64,000 nucleotides of DNA, taken from CAYGVX01 sp964544285 (GTDB lineage Archaea > Thermoproteota > Bathyarchaeia > Bathyarchaeales > SOJC01). The DNA lies in NCBI GenBank assembly GCA_964544285.1, contig CAZJAQ010000002.1, positions 18,608 through 82,607 on the forward strand, given 5' to 3'. The position numbers and the translations under genes were made by a program. The notes beneath the pieces are model-generated. The model did not search any database and had not been told where the DNA came from. It saw only the letters and a program-made list of their open reading frames with translations. Shown here piece after piece: positions 8,801 through 16,025 of the stretch (position 1 is the first letter of the stretch; every line of letters starts with the position of its first letter).

Positions 8801-9132
8801 GTTGATCTGACAGACTCTCCCTCAAAAGGCTAAGTCCAACCGGTATCTGAGTGGAAGAAAACTGCTTGCTGATACACAAGAACCTCTTCGATCCCACTAG
8901 AAACTTTCTTTTCTAAAAACAAGCGATTTTGGGCGTCTATTCGAAGCCCGCCTTGCTGATTGACTTTACCTTCTACCTCCAACAGTGTCACTGTGATAGC
9001 GCAGTCACACAAGTTTATCTCATTCACCGGGGTACAGCAGGGGCATCTGGCAACGTTTCAGGGCAAAAGACAATAATAACTCATACCACAATTCTCTCAT
9101 TGACCCAGCTTACGTAAGGGCGAAAGAAGTCT
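8801..9132. other. Sparse region between the HhH gene and tRNA-Ser
   Basis: No strong gene is seen on the plus strand. The minus strand carries one plausible small reading frame (8830-9027, listed separately). No inverted repeats, transposon ends or promoter strings stand out, apart from AT-rich runs before the tRNA. Confidence 0.5.
8830..9027 (-). CDS. Possible small cysteine-containing protein, start uncertain
   Basis: A 65-residue frame starting at a GTG, beginning MNEINLCDCAITVTLLEVEG and then a mixed polar/beta-type sequence. In the same frame upstream of the GTG lie codons for CPCCTP, so a CPCC...CDC cluster typical of a small metal site would be present if the gene starts further upstream. 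An in-frame TGA blocks that; removing one C from the CCCC run near 9040 would give an ATG start, MPCCTP. No family is recognised. It could be a frameshifted small metal protein or a chance frame. Confidence 0.4.
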   Translation of the reverse strand: MNEINLCDCAITVTLLEVEGKVNQQGGLRIDAQNRLFLEKKVSSGIEEVLVYQQAVFFHSDTGWT

Positions 9133-9221
9133 GCGGGGTTGCCCTAGTCTGGTAGGGGGCAGGCCTGCTAAGCCTGTGGTCAGAAATGGCCGCGCGGGTT
9201 CAAATCCCGCACCCCGCGCCA
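9133..9221 (+). tRNA. tRNA-Ser (anticodon GCU), CCA encoded
   Basis: A full cloverleaf can be folded: acceptor GCGGGGT (9133-9139) pairs with ACCCCGC (9211-9217), the D arm follows, the anticodon stem CAGGC/GCCTG encloses loop CTGCTAA with anticodon GCT at 9167-9169, and a long variable arm typical of serine tRNAs precedes a T arm with GGTTCAAATCC. Discriminator G is at 9218 and CCA is encoded at 9219-9221. No intron is seen. It reads the serine codons AGC and AGU. Confidence 0.97.
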
Positions 9222-9377
9222 CCGCTGCACCACATAGACGTCAGTTTTGTGAAAGAGTATTCGCATAAGCTTAGGTTTTTGCTTGAGTTGCTGTTGATGT
9301 AGTTGGGTTGAACGGTTGCCTAGAAACGTTTATTAAGACTTGCGAAACGATAATCTGAGCATTGTAGGTGCCTAGAA

Positions 9378-9491
9378 ATGAGGAAAAGATCTGACACAAA
9401 CTCGAGTAAGAACACGCTGGACGTGGAACTCCAGACAGCGATGGATTATTTCTTGCTGAACGAGCTTCAAGTCCACAGAAAAATCGTTTGA
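9378..9491 (+). CDS. Possible 37-residue small protein
   Basis: ATG at 9378 with GGTG eight bases upstream and a TATA-like GTTTATTAAG at about 9328-9337. The peptide is charged and ends in a short hydrophobic/amphipathic stretch (MDYFLLNELQVHRKIV). No family is recognised. The only support is a start signal and a promoter-like string, so this could be a chance frame. Confidence 0.3.
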   Translation: MRKRSDTNSSKNTLDVELQTAMDYFLLNELQVHRKIV

Positions 9492-9591
9492 GCACAAAAC
9501 AGCGTCTTTTCCCACCTTTCTTTTCTCTCTAGCAGACAAGGGTTTTAGGATGGAAACTCGGTGCTCAGAGGTTTATAAGGCCCCGATTTAC

Positions 9592-9602
9592 ACTATAAAT
9601 AC
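9592..9602 (+). promoter_or_regulatory. TATA box for the phosphatase gene, leaderless start likely
   Basis: ACTATAAATAC matches an archaeal TATA box. It is centred about 29 bases before the ATG at 9626, the distance expected between a TATA box and the transcription start, so the mRNA probably begins at or next to the start codon. A second TATA-like TTTATAAGG at 9572-9580 lies upstream. Confidence 0.5.
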
Positions 9603-9625
9603 AAACTCTGCCTTATGTGGCTTGT

Positions 9626-10024
9626 ATGAAGGTTTTGTTCGTCTGCTCGGGAAACGCCTACCGAAGTCCCGTAGCCGAAGCCCTTTTGAAGAAGCTCAGA
9701 CCAGAGGTTGAGGTTGACTCCGCTGGGACAGCACCGGCAATCCCGATTTCCGAGGCTGCGAAGAATTTCTTAACAAGAGAGAACGCGCGAAACTACCTGA
9801 AGCGTGCTCCTGAGAGCTTGGATGGGAAAGAGCTTGATAGCTACGACCTTATCGTAGCCATGGAGCCTAAACACAGAGAAGCAGTCTTGGGCAGGTGTTT
9901 CCGTTGTGCAGGCAAGGTTGTGGTTTGGAACATCGATGACCCATACTTTCTACCCCAGGGGTACGCCGAGAAAATTTTCAACCAGATAAAGGATAGGGTA
10001 GCAGAGCTGGCTGATTCGTTGTGA
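9626..10024 (+). CDS. Low-molecular-weight protein-tyrosine-phosphatase-type protein
   Basis: A 132-residue protein with the catalytic P-loop VCSGNAYRSP at the N-terminus (Cys7, Arg13 counted from this ATG) and a late DDPYFLP segment carrying the general-acid aspartate. This fold serves protein-tyrosine phosphatases and arsenate reductases; the DDPY context and absence of extra catalytic cysteines favour the phosphatase. A GTG at 9617 is in frame, but the TATA box spacing points to the ATG at 9626. It is a single-gene unit. Confidence 0.88.
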   Translation: MKVLFVCSGNAYRSPVAEALLKKLRPEVEVDSAGTAPAIPISEAAKNFLTRENARNYLKRAPESLDGKELDSYDLIVAMEPKHREAVLGRCFRCAGKVVVWNIDDPYFLPQGYAEKIFNQIKDRVAELADSL

Positions 10025-10124
10025 ATCGTGTAAAAGCATCTTGTGCGCGTGTTTTACCCGTTGTTGTATGGCACGATAGGTTAAAATAGTCGGGAAAATT
10101 AACCTAACGCCTAGGTGAGAAAGA

Positions 10125-10226
10125 ATGTCTTGTTGTGGATCTAAGAAAGCTAAGGCAAAGCCAAAGCCGAACGATCCATGTGAATGCGGAAGTGGAAAGA
10201 AGTACAAAGACTGTTGCGGAGAATAA
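10125..10226 (+). CDS. 33-residue SEC-C motif zinc-binding protein
   Basis: A very small gene: ATG at 10125 preceded by GGTGAG, stop at 10224-10226. The product is a basic Lys/Pro-rich lead followed by a complete SEC-C motif, CECGSGKKYKDCCG, the zinc-binding tail best known from SecA. Here the motif stands almost alone, so the protein is likely a free zinc-knuckle that may bind ribosomes or nucleic acid; that role is inference. A CC pair at residues 3-4 precedes it. Confidence 0.85.
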   Translation: MSCCGSKKAKAKPKPNDPCECGSGKKYKDCCGE

Positions 10227-10343
10227 ACGCAAAACCTATTCCAGATATCCTTCTCTTTTTCTTTACAACTTCATCTTACAGCCCAAGAGACAGCAAATCC
10301 TAATTATACAAGCCGAGGAATAGAGGAGTGAGGCGACCTGCTC

Positions 10344-11588
10344 ATGAAAGCCGTTTTAGTCATTGCAGATGGAATGGCAGACGTCCCTCTTAAAGAACTC
10401 AACGCTAAGACCCCCTTAGAAGCCGCTCGGAAGCCGTCTCTCAACCGAGTGGCAGAATCGGGCATATGTGGCATGATAGACGTTATAGCTCCGGGCGTTC
10501 CGCCTGGAAGCGACACTGCTCATCTTGCACTGCTGGGCTACGACGTGATGGAAGTCTACAGTGGGAGGGGCGCTTTGGAGGCAATCGGGTCGGGGATAGA
10601 CATTCTTCCCAACGACTTGGCTTTTAGATGCAACTTCGCCACCGTCGACGAGGATTTCAAGGTGGTGGACAGAAGGGCTGGAAGAATAGAGAACGAGGAC
10701 GCAACTAAACTGGCAACTGCTATCGGCGAAGCGCTTCGTGTAGACCCGCCCGAAGTAGGAGACGTGCTGTTCAAGAACACCGTTCAACATCGCGCAATCC
10801 TTCGCCTGAGCGGACCAAACCTGTCGACCATGGTTTCTGACACCGACCCCCAAGAAACGGGGGCAAAGGTTTTGAAGGCTCGTCCCCTTGACGAGAGTCG
10901 CGAAGCAAAGAATACCGCTGACATTCTGAACAAGCTCACGCAGCAGTTCCACGATGTGTTGAAAGGTCATCCTGTGAATGAAGAAAGAGAGAAGAAAGGC
11001 TTACCGTCCGCTAACTTCATTCTTTGCAGAGGCGTTGGACAGCTACCTGAAATCGAACCCCTCACTCTTCTTTATGGAATACGTCCAGCAGTAGTCGCAG
11101 CCGTACCCCTCGTGAGAGGTGTCTGCAAGACTGCTGGAATGCGTCCAGTTCCAGTTCCAAGCGCCACGGGAACCTACGAAACAGACGTCATCGCAAAGGC
11201 GAAAGCTGCAGTGCAAGCTCTGCAGTCGTACGATTTTGTGTTGGTTCATGTTAAGGCTACTGACCTAGCTAGCCACGATTCCAAGCCTCAGAAGAAGATA
11301 GAGATGATAGAAAAAGTAGATGCCTTGGTGGCTCACCTCCTTAACCATGCGAACTTAGATGAGACGCTCGTCGTGGTGACTGCAGACCATACGACTTCTT
11401 CCATAAAAAAGGAGCACAGCGGGGAGCCCGTGCCCGTCGCAATCATGGGTCCGAGTGTCCGCACGGATGACGTTAAGGAGTTTGGGGAAAGAGCATGCGC
11501 CAAGGGGGGGCTTGGTCGAATTTTGGGGAGAGATTTGATGCCTATTCTCGTGAACTTGCTAGGGAAGGCTGAGAAGGCAGGCGCCTAA
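10344..11588 (+). CDS. apgM: 2,3-bisphosphoglycerate-independent phosphoglycerate mutase, archaeal type
   Basis: A 414-residue alkaline-phosphatase-superfamily enzyme that interconverts 3- and 2-phosphoglycerate in glycolysis and gluconeogenesis. The N-terminal VIADGMADVPLKEL and the GSDTAHLALLGYD segment (metal ligands and catalytic serine region) and the C-terminal VTADHTTSS metal site match the ApgM family. Length is normal for archaeal ApgM. Its stop is one base away from the stop of the convergent NAD-kinase-like gene, leaving no room for a terminator between them. Confidence 0.95.
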   Translation: MKAVLVIADGMADVPLKELNAKTPLEAARKPSLNRVAESGICGMIDVIAPGVPPGSDTAHLALLGYDVMEVYSGRGALEAIGSGIDILPNDLAFRCNFATVDEDFKVVDRRAGRIENEDATKLATAIGEALRVDPPEVGDVLFKNTVQHRAILRLSGPNLSTMVSDTDPQETGAKVLKARPLDESREAKNTADILNKLTQQFHDVLKGHPVNEEREKKGLPSANFILCRGVGQLPEIEPLTLLYGIRPAVVAAVPLVRGVCKTAGMRPVPVPSATGTYETDVIAKAKAAVQALQSYDFVLVHVKATDLASHDSKPQKKIEMIEKVDALVAHLLNHANLDETLVVVTADHTTSSIKKEHSGEPVPVAIMGPSVRTDDVKEFGERACAKGGLGRILGRDLMPILVNLLGKAEKAGA

Positions 11589-11589
11589 T

Positions 11590-12708
11590 CTATCTGATTT
11601 GCATCAGTCTCCATTCTCGATAGTCAGTGGCTGCTCTTATGAAACCCTTGAGCATTGTATCCACTTCGGCATCGCCCGTGTCAACTCTAAGAACGCCTCC
11701 CTCAATACTTCGGATTTTGCCCTTGGTAGCCAGCACGAGAACTTTGTCTTTTCCGGCGAGCCTGATGATTTTAGGGCTGATTTGCTGATTACCTCGCCCG
11801 AACAACATTCCCTGTCTTCCGATTGGAGAAACAACAATCCACGTATTCTGCCAATCGTCTATTTCTTTGAGCAATTTCGCTTCATTAACGTCTTTTATCA
11901 CTCTGCCCTTGCGGTAGACGTCTACTCCGAGAAGAGTTTTGTCCACGCCTAGCAAGTCGGCTACGCATTTTATGGTCGTGCCGGGTCCAAGGATGTAGGT
12001 GGCTTTTGGGTCTAGTTCTTCCACTATGAAGCGGGCGACGGCTACTTGGCTCTCATGCTCATCCACCGTTTCTGGCGATACTTGTTTGCTGCCTTGGACA
12101 CGCATCGGCAGGAAAGGTCCCTTCAAAAAACCGTAGAGCTGAACGTTAAAACGGTCGTCTCGGATGGCATTCTCGTCTGCATCCATTACTTCGAACTCGG
12201 TTAGCTGGGTTTCTCCTTTAAAGAAGGCTTCAACGATGTAGGCGGCGTCTTCTGGGCTGACGGCGAATATTCCGCTGTACATTTTTACGCCAGCAGGGAT
12301 TCCTAAAACTGGCGTAGAGACCCCACCAGACAGTGCGTCTAGAATGTCTCTTGCGGTGCCGTCGCCGCCCACAAACGCGATGAGGTCGACTTTATTTTCA
12401 ACCATCAGCTTCGTTACTTGTTTTGTGTCTTCTGCTGTTGTCTTTGCTCCTATTCCCATGGGTAGGATGTTGGCATCTAGGCTCGCAGAGTTGATTTCTT
12501 CCTCGCCCATTGGGGCTGGGCAGGTTGTGATTCGGATTTTGTTGTGCAGCCCCATCTCTTTCAATTTTTTCAGGAATTCTATTCCTCTTTCGGGGGCGAT
12601 GGGCTTGGCTCCCATCTTAACGGCTTTTTCGAAGACGCCGTCCGTTCCCTTTAACCCAACTTTTCCACCCATACCTGCGATTGGGTTTACGAGGAAACCA
12701 AGCTTCAA
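11590..12708 (-). CDS. ATP-NAD kinase family protein, long form
   Basis: A 372-residue member of the NAD/diacylglycerol-kinase-like superfamily. FLVNPIAGMGGKVGLKG near the N-terminus and AFVGGDGTARDIL (about 113-125) are the nucleotide-binding signatures. It is longer than typical NAD kinase and has the C-terminal half found in AcoX-like proteins, so true NAD kinase activity is likely but not certain. It is convergent with apgM and its start is 124 bases from the divergent threonine dehydrogenase gene. Confidence 0.85.
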   Translation of the reverse strand: MKLGFLVNPIAGMGGKVGLKGTDGVFEKAVKMGAKPIAPERGIEFLKKLKEMGLHNKIRITTCPAPMGEEEINSASLDANILPMGIGAKTTAEDTKQVTKLMVENKVDLIAFVGGDGTARDILDALSGGVSTPVLGIPAGVKMYSGIFAVSPEDAAYIVEAFFKGETQLTEFEVMDADENAIRDDRFNVQLYGFLKGPFLPMRVQGSKQVSPETVDEHESQVAVARFIVEELDPKATYILGPGTTIKCVADLLGVDKTLLGVDVYRKGRVIKDVNEAKLLKEIDDWQNTWIVVSPIGRQGMLFGRGNQQISPKIIRLAGKDKVLVLATKGKIRSIEGGVLRVDTGDAEVDTMLKGFIRAATDYREWRLMQIR

Positions 12709-12832
12709 TCATGTCTTCTCCAGTTTTAGGCGAGTGTGATAGGCTGACTGGTTTGTTTTAGATAAGTTTTTTAGCATAAAAACTAAATGGGTTTACTTCT
12801 CTCAAGCTCTTTCAACGGGGAATCTAGATAAC

Positions 12833-13900
12833 ATGTATGCGATTACCAAAGCAAAAAAAGCACCAGGAGTAGAAATCGCAACAGTCAACATTCCAAAGAT
12901 TGAAAGGAACGAAGTTCTCGTAAAAGTTAAATCAGCCTCAATATGCGGCACCGACGTGCACATCTGGGAATGGAACAAATGGGCTCAGGAAAGGATAAAG
13001 AAAATCCCATTAATCTTCGGACACGAATTCTGCGGCGAAGTCGTAGACGTAGGCTTGGGCGTAACAAGCGTTAAAGTTGGCGACTTGGTGTCTGCAGAGA
13101 CGCATATAGTGGACGGCACCTGTTATCAGTGTCGAACCGACCGAATGCACGTTTGTCAAAACATGCAAATTCTAGGTGTCGACAGAGACGGCGTTTTCGC
13201 AGAATACGTCGCCCTACCTGAGAGGAACACATGGAAAAATGACCCAAAACTCGACCCCGGAGTCGCATCCATCCAAGAACCGTTGGGAAACGCCGTTCAG
13301 ACAGCGTTACCGAAAGACAACATCGAAGATATTGCGGGAAAAAACGTTGCCATCTTGGGGTGCGGTCCCATTGGGTTGATGGCTATAGCTGTAGTTAAGG
13401 AATTGGGTGCCGCAAAAATATTCGCAACCGCAGGGGGGCTCAATAAGGTGCGCATGGATTTAGCGAAGAACATGGGGGCAGACATGGTCCTCAGCGCCAA
13501 AGAAGAAGGCGAGAACATCACTAGGATAATTCGCGACGAGACTGAAGGAAACGGCGTGGACGTTGCCTTGGAAATGTCGGGCGCCCCGACGGCTCTGAAG
13601 CAAGCTTTCGAGATTCTAACTCCTGGCGGAAGAGTCTCCTTGTTCGGGCTCTTCGACACCTCGGTGACGTTGGATTTTAACAATTCCATGATATTCAAGG
13701 CGGCGACGGTTTACGGCGTTTCTGGCAGGCGCATGTTCCAAACATGGTACCAAGTTAAAGGCTTACTCTCAAACTCAGCGTTTAGAAACAAAATAGCCTC
13801 CATCATTACCCACAGACTTCCTATGAAAAACGTAGAAGAAGGTATCGGGCTAATCAACACAAAAAAAGCCGCAAAAGTCGTCCTCGAACCAAAATGGTAA
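12833..13900 (+). CDS. tdh: L-threonine 3-dehydrogenase-type zinc dehydrogenase
   Basis: A 355-residue medium-chain dehydrogenase. Catalytic-zinc ligands are in SICGTDVHIWEW (Cys38) and GHEFCGEV (His64-Glu65); the NAD-binding loop GCGPIGL follows near residue 180. Sequence closely follows archaeal threonine dehydrogenases, including the DFNNSMIFKA and YGVSGRRMFQTWY segments. In the structural-zinc lobe the usual four cysteines are reduced to three: Asp94 replaces the first, followed by Cys97, Cys100 and Cys108. Aspartate can bind zinc, so the site may still be filled. The product 2-amino-3-ketobutyrate feeds glycine formation. Confidence 0.88.
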   Translation: MYAITKAKKAPGVEIATVNIPKIERNEVLVKVKSASICGTDVHIWEWNKWAQERIKKIPLIFGHEFCGEVVDVGLGVTSVKVGDLVSAETHIVDGTCYQCRTDRMHVCQNMQILGVDRDGVFAEYVALPERNTWKNDPKLDPGVASIQEPLGNAVQTALPKDNIEDIAGKNVAILGCGPIGLMAIAVVKELGAAKIFATAGGLNKVRMDLAKNMGADMVLSAKEEGENITRIIRDETEGNGVDVALEMSGAPTALKQAFEILTPGGRVSLFGLFDTSVTLDFNNSMIFKAATVYGVSGRRMFQTWYQVKGLLSNSAFRNKIASIITHRLPMKNVEEGIGLINTKKAAKVVLEPKW

Positions 13901-13927
13901 ACCCAAACACCTCCACCCATACTTGCC

Positions 13928-13967
13928 GCCTAATAGGACGGTCTAGACTAGGCGCAGAGAACACAAA
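13928..13967. repeat. Copy A of a dispersed 40-base intergenic repeat
   Basis: A 40-base element that recurs at 43145-43184 with 38 of 40 bases identical. It contains GCCTA near the left end pairing with TAGGC, a perfect palindrome GTCTAGAC inside, and a shared tail GGCGCAGAG. This copy lies between the 3' ends of two convergent genes. It is not an insertion-sequence end and no target duplication was noticed. Function is unknown; a short hairpin RNA element or regulator site is possible. Confidence 0.75.
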
Positions 13968-14060
13968 AATTCTAGCCAGAAAGCTCGCCACTCTGCGAGT
14001 CTCTGGAATTTATTCAAAACTAAACCCAACAACTACCTAAAGAAACAGACGATTGCAGTT

Positions 14061-14495
14061 CTAGGACTCCATCTCGCCGACTCCCAGCAACTGCTTAAGC
14101 GACTTCACCTCTTCTTTCAACATGCCAATCTCACTCTCCAGAGCATTCGCCTTAGCCTCAGCCATCTTCTTCAACCCATCAATCTCCAAGAGGAGGTTCG
14201 CACGCTCCGTCTCCAAAGTCTTAAGTTTTTCCCGCAAGTTCTTCAGCGTATGCACAAGCTCACCCTCGATTCCCTTAATCTTTTCCGCCATCCCTTTTAT
14301 GCTTAACTCTCCCTCCTCCCCTCTTTTCACACTCGCACGAAACGTGTTCCCACATTCGGGACATTCAAACATGCCAAACAGAGCCCCCGCCGTGCCCTCG
14401 GTTTTTGAGGTTTTCCTCGATACAGACCATGTCTTGAGAGGAACTTCAACCTCTGCTCCACATTTTGGACAGTTGGTCAAGACGCATCGCTCCAA
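14061..14495 (-). CDS. Zinc-ribbon and coiled-coil protein
   Basis: A 144-residue protein with two CxxC pairs, NCPKCGAEV (about residues 8-16) and FECPECGNTF (about 43-52), followed by a coiled coil from about residue 65 to the end. The zinc ribbon resembles those of transcription or RNA-associated proteins, but no named family is recognised. It is adjacent to the tfb gene on the same strand, separated by 89 bases, and might be transcribed with it. The function is unknown. Confidence 0.8.
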   Translation of the reverse strand: MERCVLTNCPKCGAEVEVPLKTWSVSRKTSKTEGTAGALFGMFECPECGNTFRASVKRGEEGELSIKGMAEKIKGIEGELVHTLKNLREKLKTLETERANLLLEIDGLKKMAEAKANALESEIGMLKEEVKSLKQLLGVGEMES

Positions 14496-14584
14496 TATTA
14501 TTGAGAGGTTCTATGCTAAAATGTTTTGTCGTGTGGAAAATCGCCACTCATCAAGCAAGGGATGCTGAAAAAGAGAGGGGAGAG

Positions 14585-15541
14585 CTAGATGCTCATCACA
14601 AATGAGAGCCGCTCAACGAGTTCTTTGTAACGATTCCTTATGGTTACTTCCGTGACCTGTGCAATCTCGGCGATTTCTCGCTGCGTTTTTCTTTCTCCCG
14701 TTAAGACCGACGCGATGTAGCTGGCGGCTGCGGCAATTCCCGTAGGTCCTCTTCCAGAGGTCAGCCTCAACTCTTTCGCAGTCGTCAGAATTTTATGGGC
14801 TATCTCTTCAACTTTGCCCTGCATGGTTAACTGGTTCGAGAACTTCGTGATGTATTGACTTGGCTTAAGCGGTGGAATGGTGTAATCCAACTCCTTGATA
14901 AGAAAACGGTAGCTGCGGCCAACTTCCTTCTTGTTGATGTTTGAAGCTTGTGCAATTTCCTCCAAAGTTCTGGGAAGACCGCACTGCCTACAAGCCACGT
15001 ACAATGCGGCTGCAGTAACCCCTTGAATAGACCGCCCCCTAATCAGGCGTTCTTTCACAGCCTTCCGATAAATCACCGAAGCGGTTTCAAGGATGTTTTT
15101 GGGCAAGCTGAGAGCGTTTGCAATCTTGCTTATCTCAGAAAGGGCGAAGGCTAAGTTGCGTTCTGTGGCGTCTGAGACTCGGATACGTCGTTGCCACTTT
15201 CTGAGACGGTAGACCTGCGCTTTTTGACCGGGTGAAAGACGCTTGCCATAAACGTCTCGATCGTGCCAGTCAATCATGGTGGATAAGCCTTTGTCATGAA
15301 TCGTGTACGTTAACGGTGCACCCACCCTTGTTCTCTTGGCGCGTTGTTCGTCGTCAAACGCTCTCCATTCTGGTCCCCTATCTTGAAGCTTCGCGGCGAT
15401 TACAATGCCACATTCCATGCAAACAATCTCGGCAGTTTCATAGTCCCTGATAAGACGGTCGCTTCCGCATTCGGGGCATGTTTGAACTTTCATCGGTTGT
15501 GTGGAAGCAGCAGTGGACGTAGAGCTTCTTTCATCTTCCAT
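14585..15541 (-). CDS. tfb: Transcription initiation factor IIB
   Basis: A 318-residue TFB that bridges TBP, promoter DNA and RNA polymerase. The N-terminal zinc ribbon CPECGSDRLIRDYETAEI...VCMECG is followed by the B-reader region (DRGPEWRAFDDEQRAKRTRVGAP) and two cyclin-like repeats, the second ending near the C-terminus. Length is standard. Its start overlaps the end of gar1 by 11 bases, an arrangement common in archaea. Confidence 0.97.
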   Translation of the reverse strand: MEDERSSTSTAASTQPMKVQTCPECGSDRLIRDYETAEIVCMECGIVIAAKLQDRGPEWRAFDDEQRAKRTRVGAPLTYTIHDKGLSTMIDWHDRDVYGKRLSPGQKAQVYRLRKWQRRIRVSDATERNLAFALSEISKIANALSLPKNILETASVIYRKAVKERLIRGRSIQGVTAAALYVACRQCGLPRTLEEIAQASNINKKEVGRSYRFLIKELDYTIPPLKPSQYITKFSNQLTMQGKVEEIAHKILTTAKELRLTSGRGPTGIAAAASYIASVLTGERKTQREIAEIAQVTEVTIRNRYKELVERLSFVMSI

Positions 15542-15794
15542 ACTTTCTCTTCTCCTTTCTCCTTCCCATGGAGGGGTTCGTGTAGAGCATATTCCCAGCC
15601 AAGCGTTGGGGCTCTGATACTGTTGGCTTTATTGCAACATAAGGTGACGAAACCGGGCCGAAAACATCGAAGATAGTCCCGACAGGTTTTAAGTTTTCAT
15701 CCACGACTTGCTCGCCGATTCTGGGAAGCTTCTCTGCCTTTAGAATTAGATTTCGACTTGAACTGACGTGAAGCACATACCCTAAACGCTGCAA
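15531..15794 (-). CDS. gar1: H/ACA RNP protein Gar1
   Basis: An 87-residue protein with a beta-barrel core: LGYVLHVSSSRNLILKA, PRIGEQVVDENLKPVGTIFDVFG and the SSPYVAIKP strand, ending in a basic tail. This fits archaeal Gar1, the H/ACA RNP subunit that aids pseudouridylation with Cbf5, Nop10 and L7Ae. The start is a TTG preceded by AGAAAGG. It overlaps the tfb start by 11 bases, the usual gar1-tfb pairing. Confidence 0.9.
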   Translation of the reverse strand: MQRLGYVLHVSSSRNLILKAEKLPRIGEQVVDENLKPVGTIFDVFGPVSSPYVAIKPTVSEPQRLAGNMLYTNPSMGRRKEKRKYGR

Positions 15795-15842
15795 CCTTTC
15801 TGAATCCCCTCACAAAAGGACAAAAAAGTTCAAAACTTCGCC

Positions 15843-15855
15843 TTATTTAAACCTT
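15843..15855 (-). promoter_or_regulatory. Candidate TATA element for gar1-tfb
   Basis: Read on the minus strand, GGTTTAAATAAGG lies about 55 bases before the TTG start of gar1, an acceptable distance for an archaeal promoter with a short leader. A second TTTTTAAATC sits at about 15869-15878. The choice between them is not settled by sequence. Confidence 0.4.
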
Positions 15856-16025
15856 GTGTAACCGAAAGATTTAAAAAGCCAAAAAACCACCACCCGTTTT
15901 CCCCTAGTTTAGGGAAATTCTTTCTCTAATCATTCACAGCGTTTGCGGAGAACCGTGCTCACTTTAATGTGGTATAGCACTTGACTTATATTGAGGATAA
16001 GAGTCTGTTGCATGCTGCATTCTAG

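Larger units (their letters stand above)
9222..9616. other. Intergenic region after tRNA-Ser
   Basis: About 400 bases with no confident gene. It contains one short possible frame on the plus strand (9378-9491) and, at its right end, two TATA-like strings before the phosphatase gene. No repeats or inverted repeats were noticed. Confidence 0.5.

Noticed and set aside
8929..9117. A 62-residue plus-strand frame before tRNA-Ser
   Set aside because: No start signal, no family resemblance, and it overlaps a more convincing small frame on the minus strand.
9626..10024. Arsenate reductase (ArsC) rather than tyrosine phosphatase
   Set aside because: It shares the fold, but lacks the extra redox cysteines expected of thioredoxin-linked ArsC and lies far from the arsenic genes.
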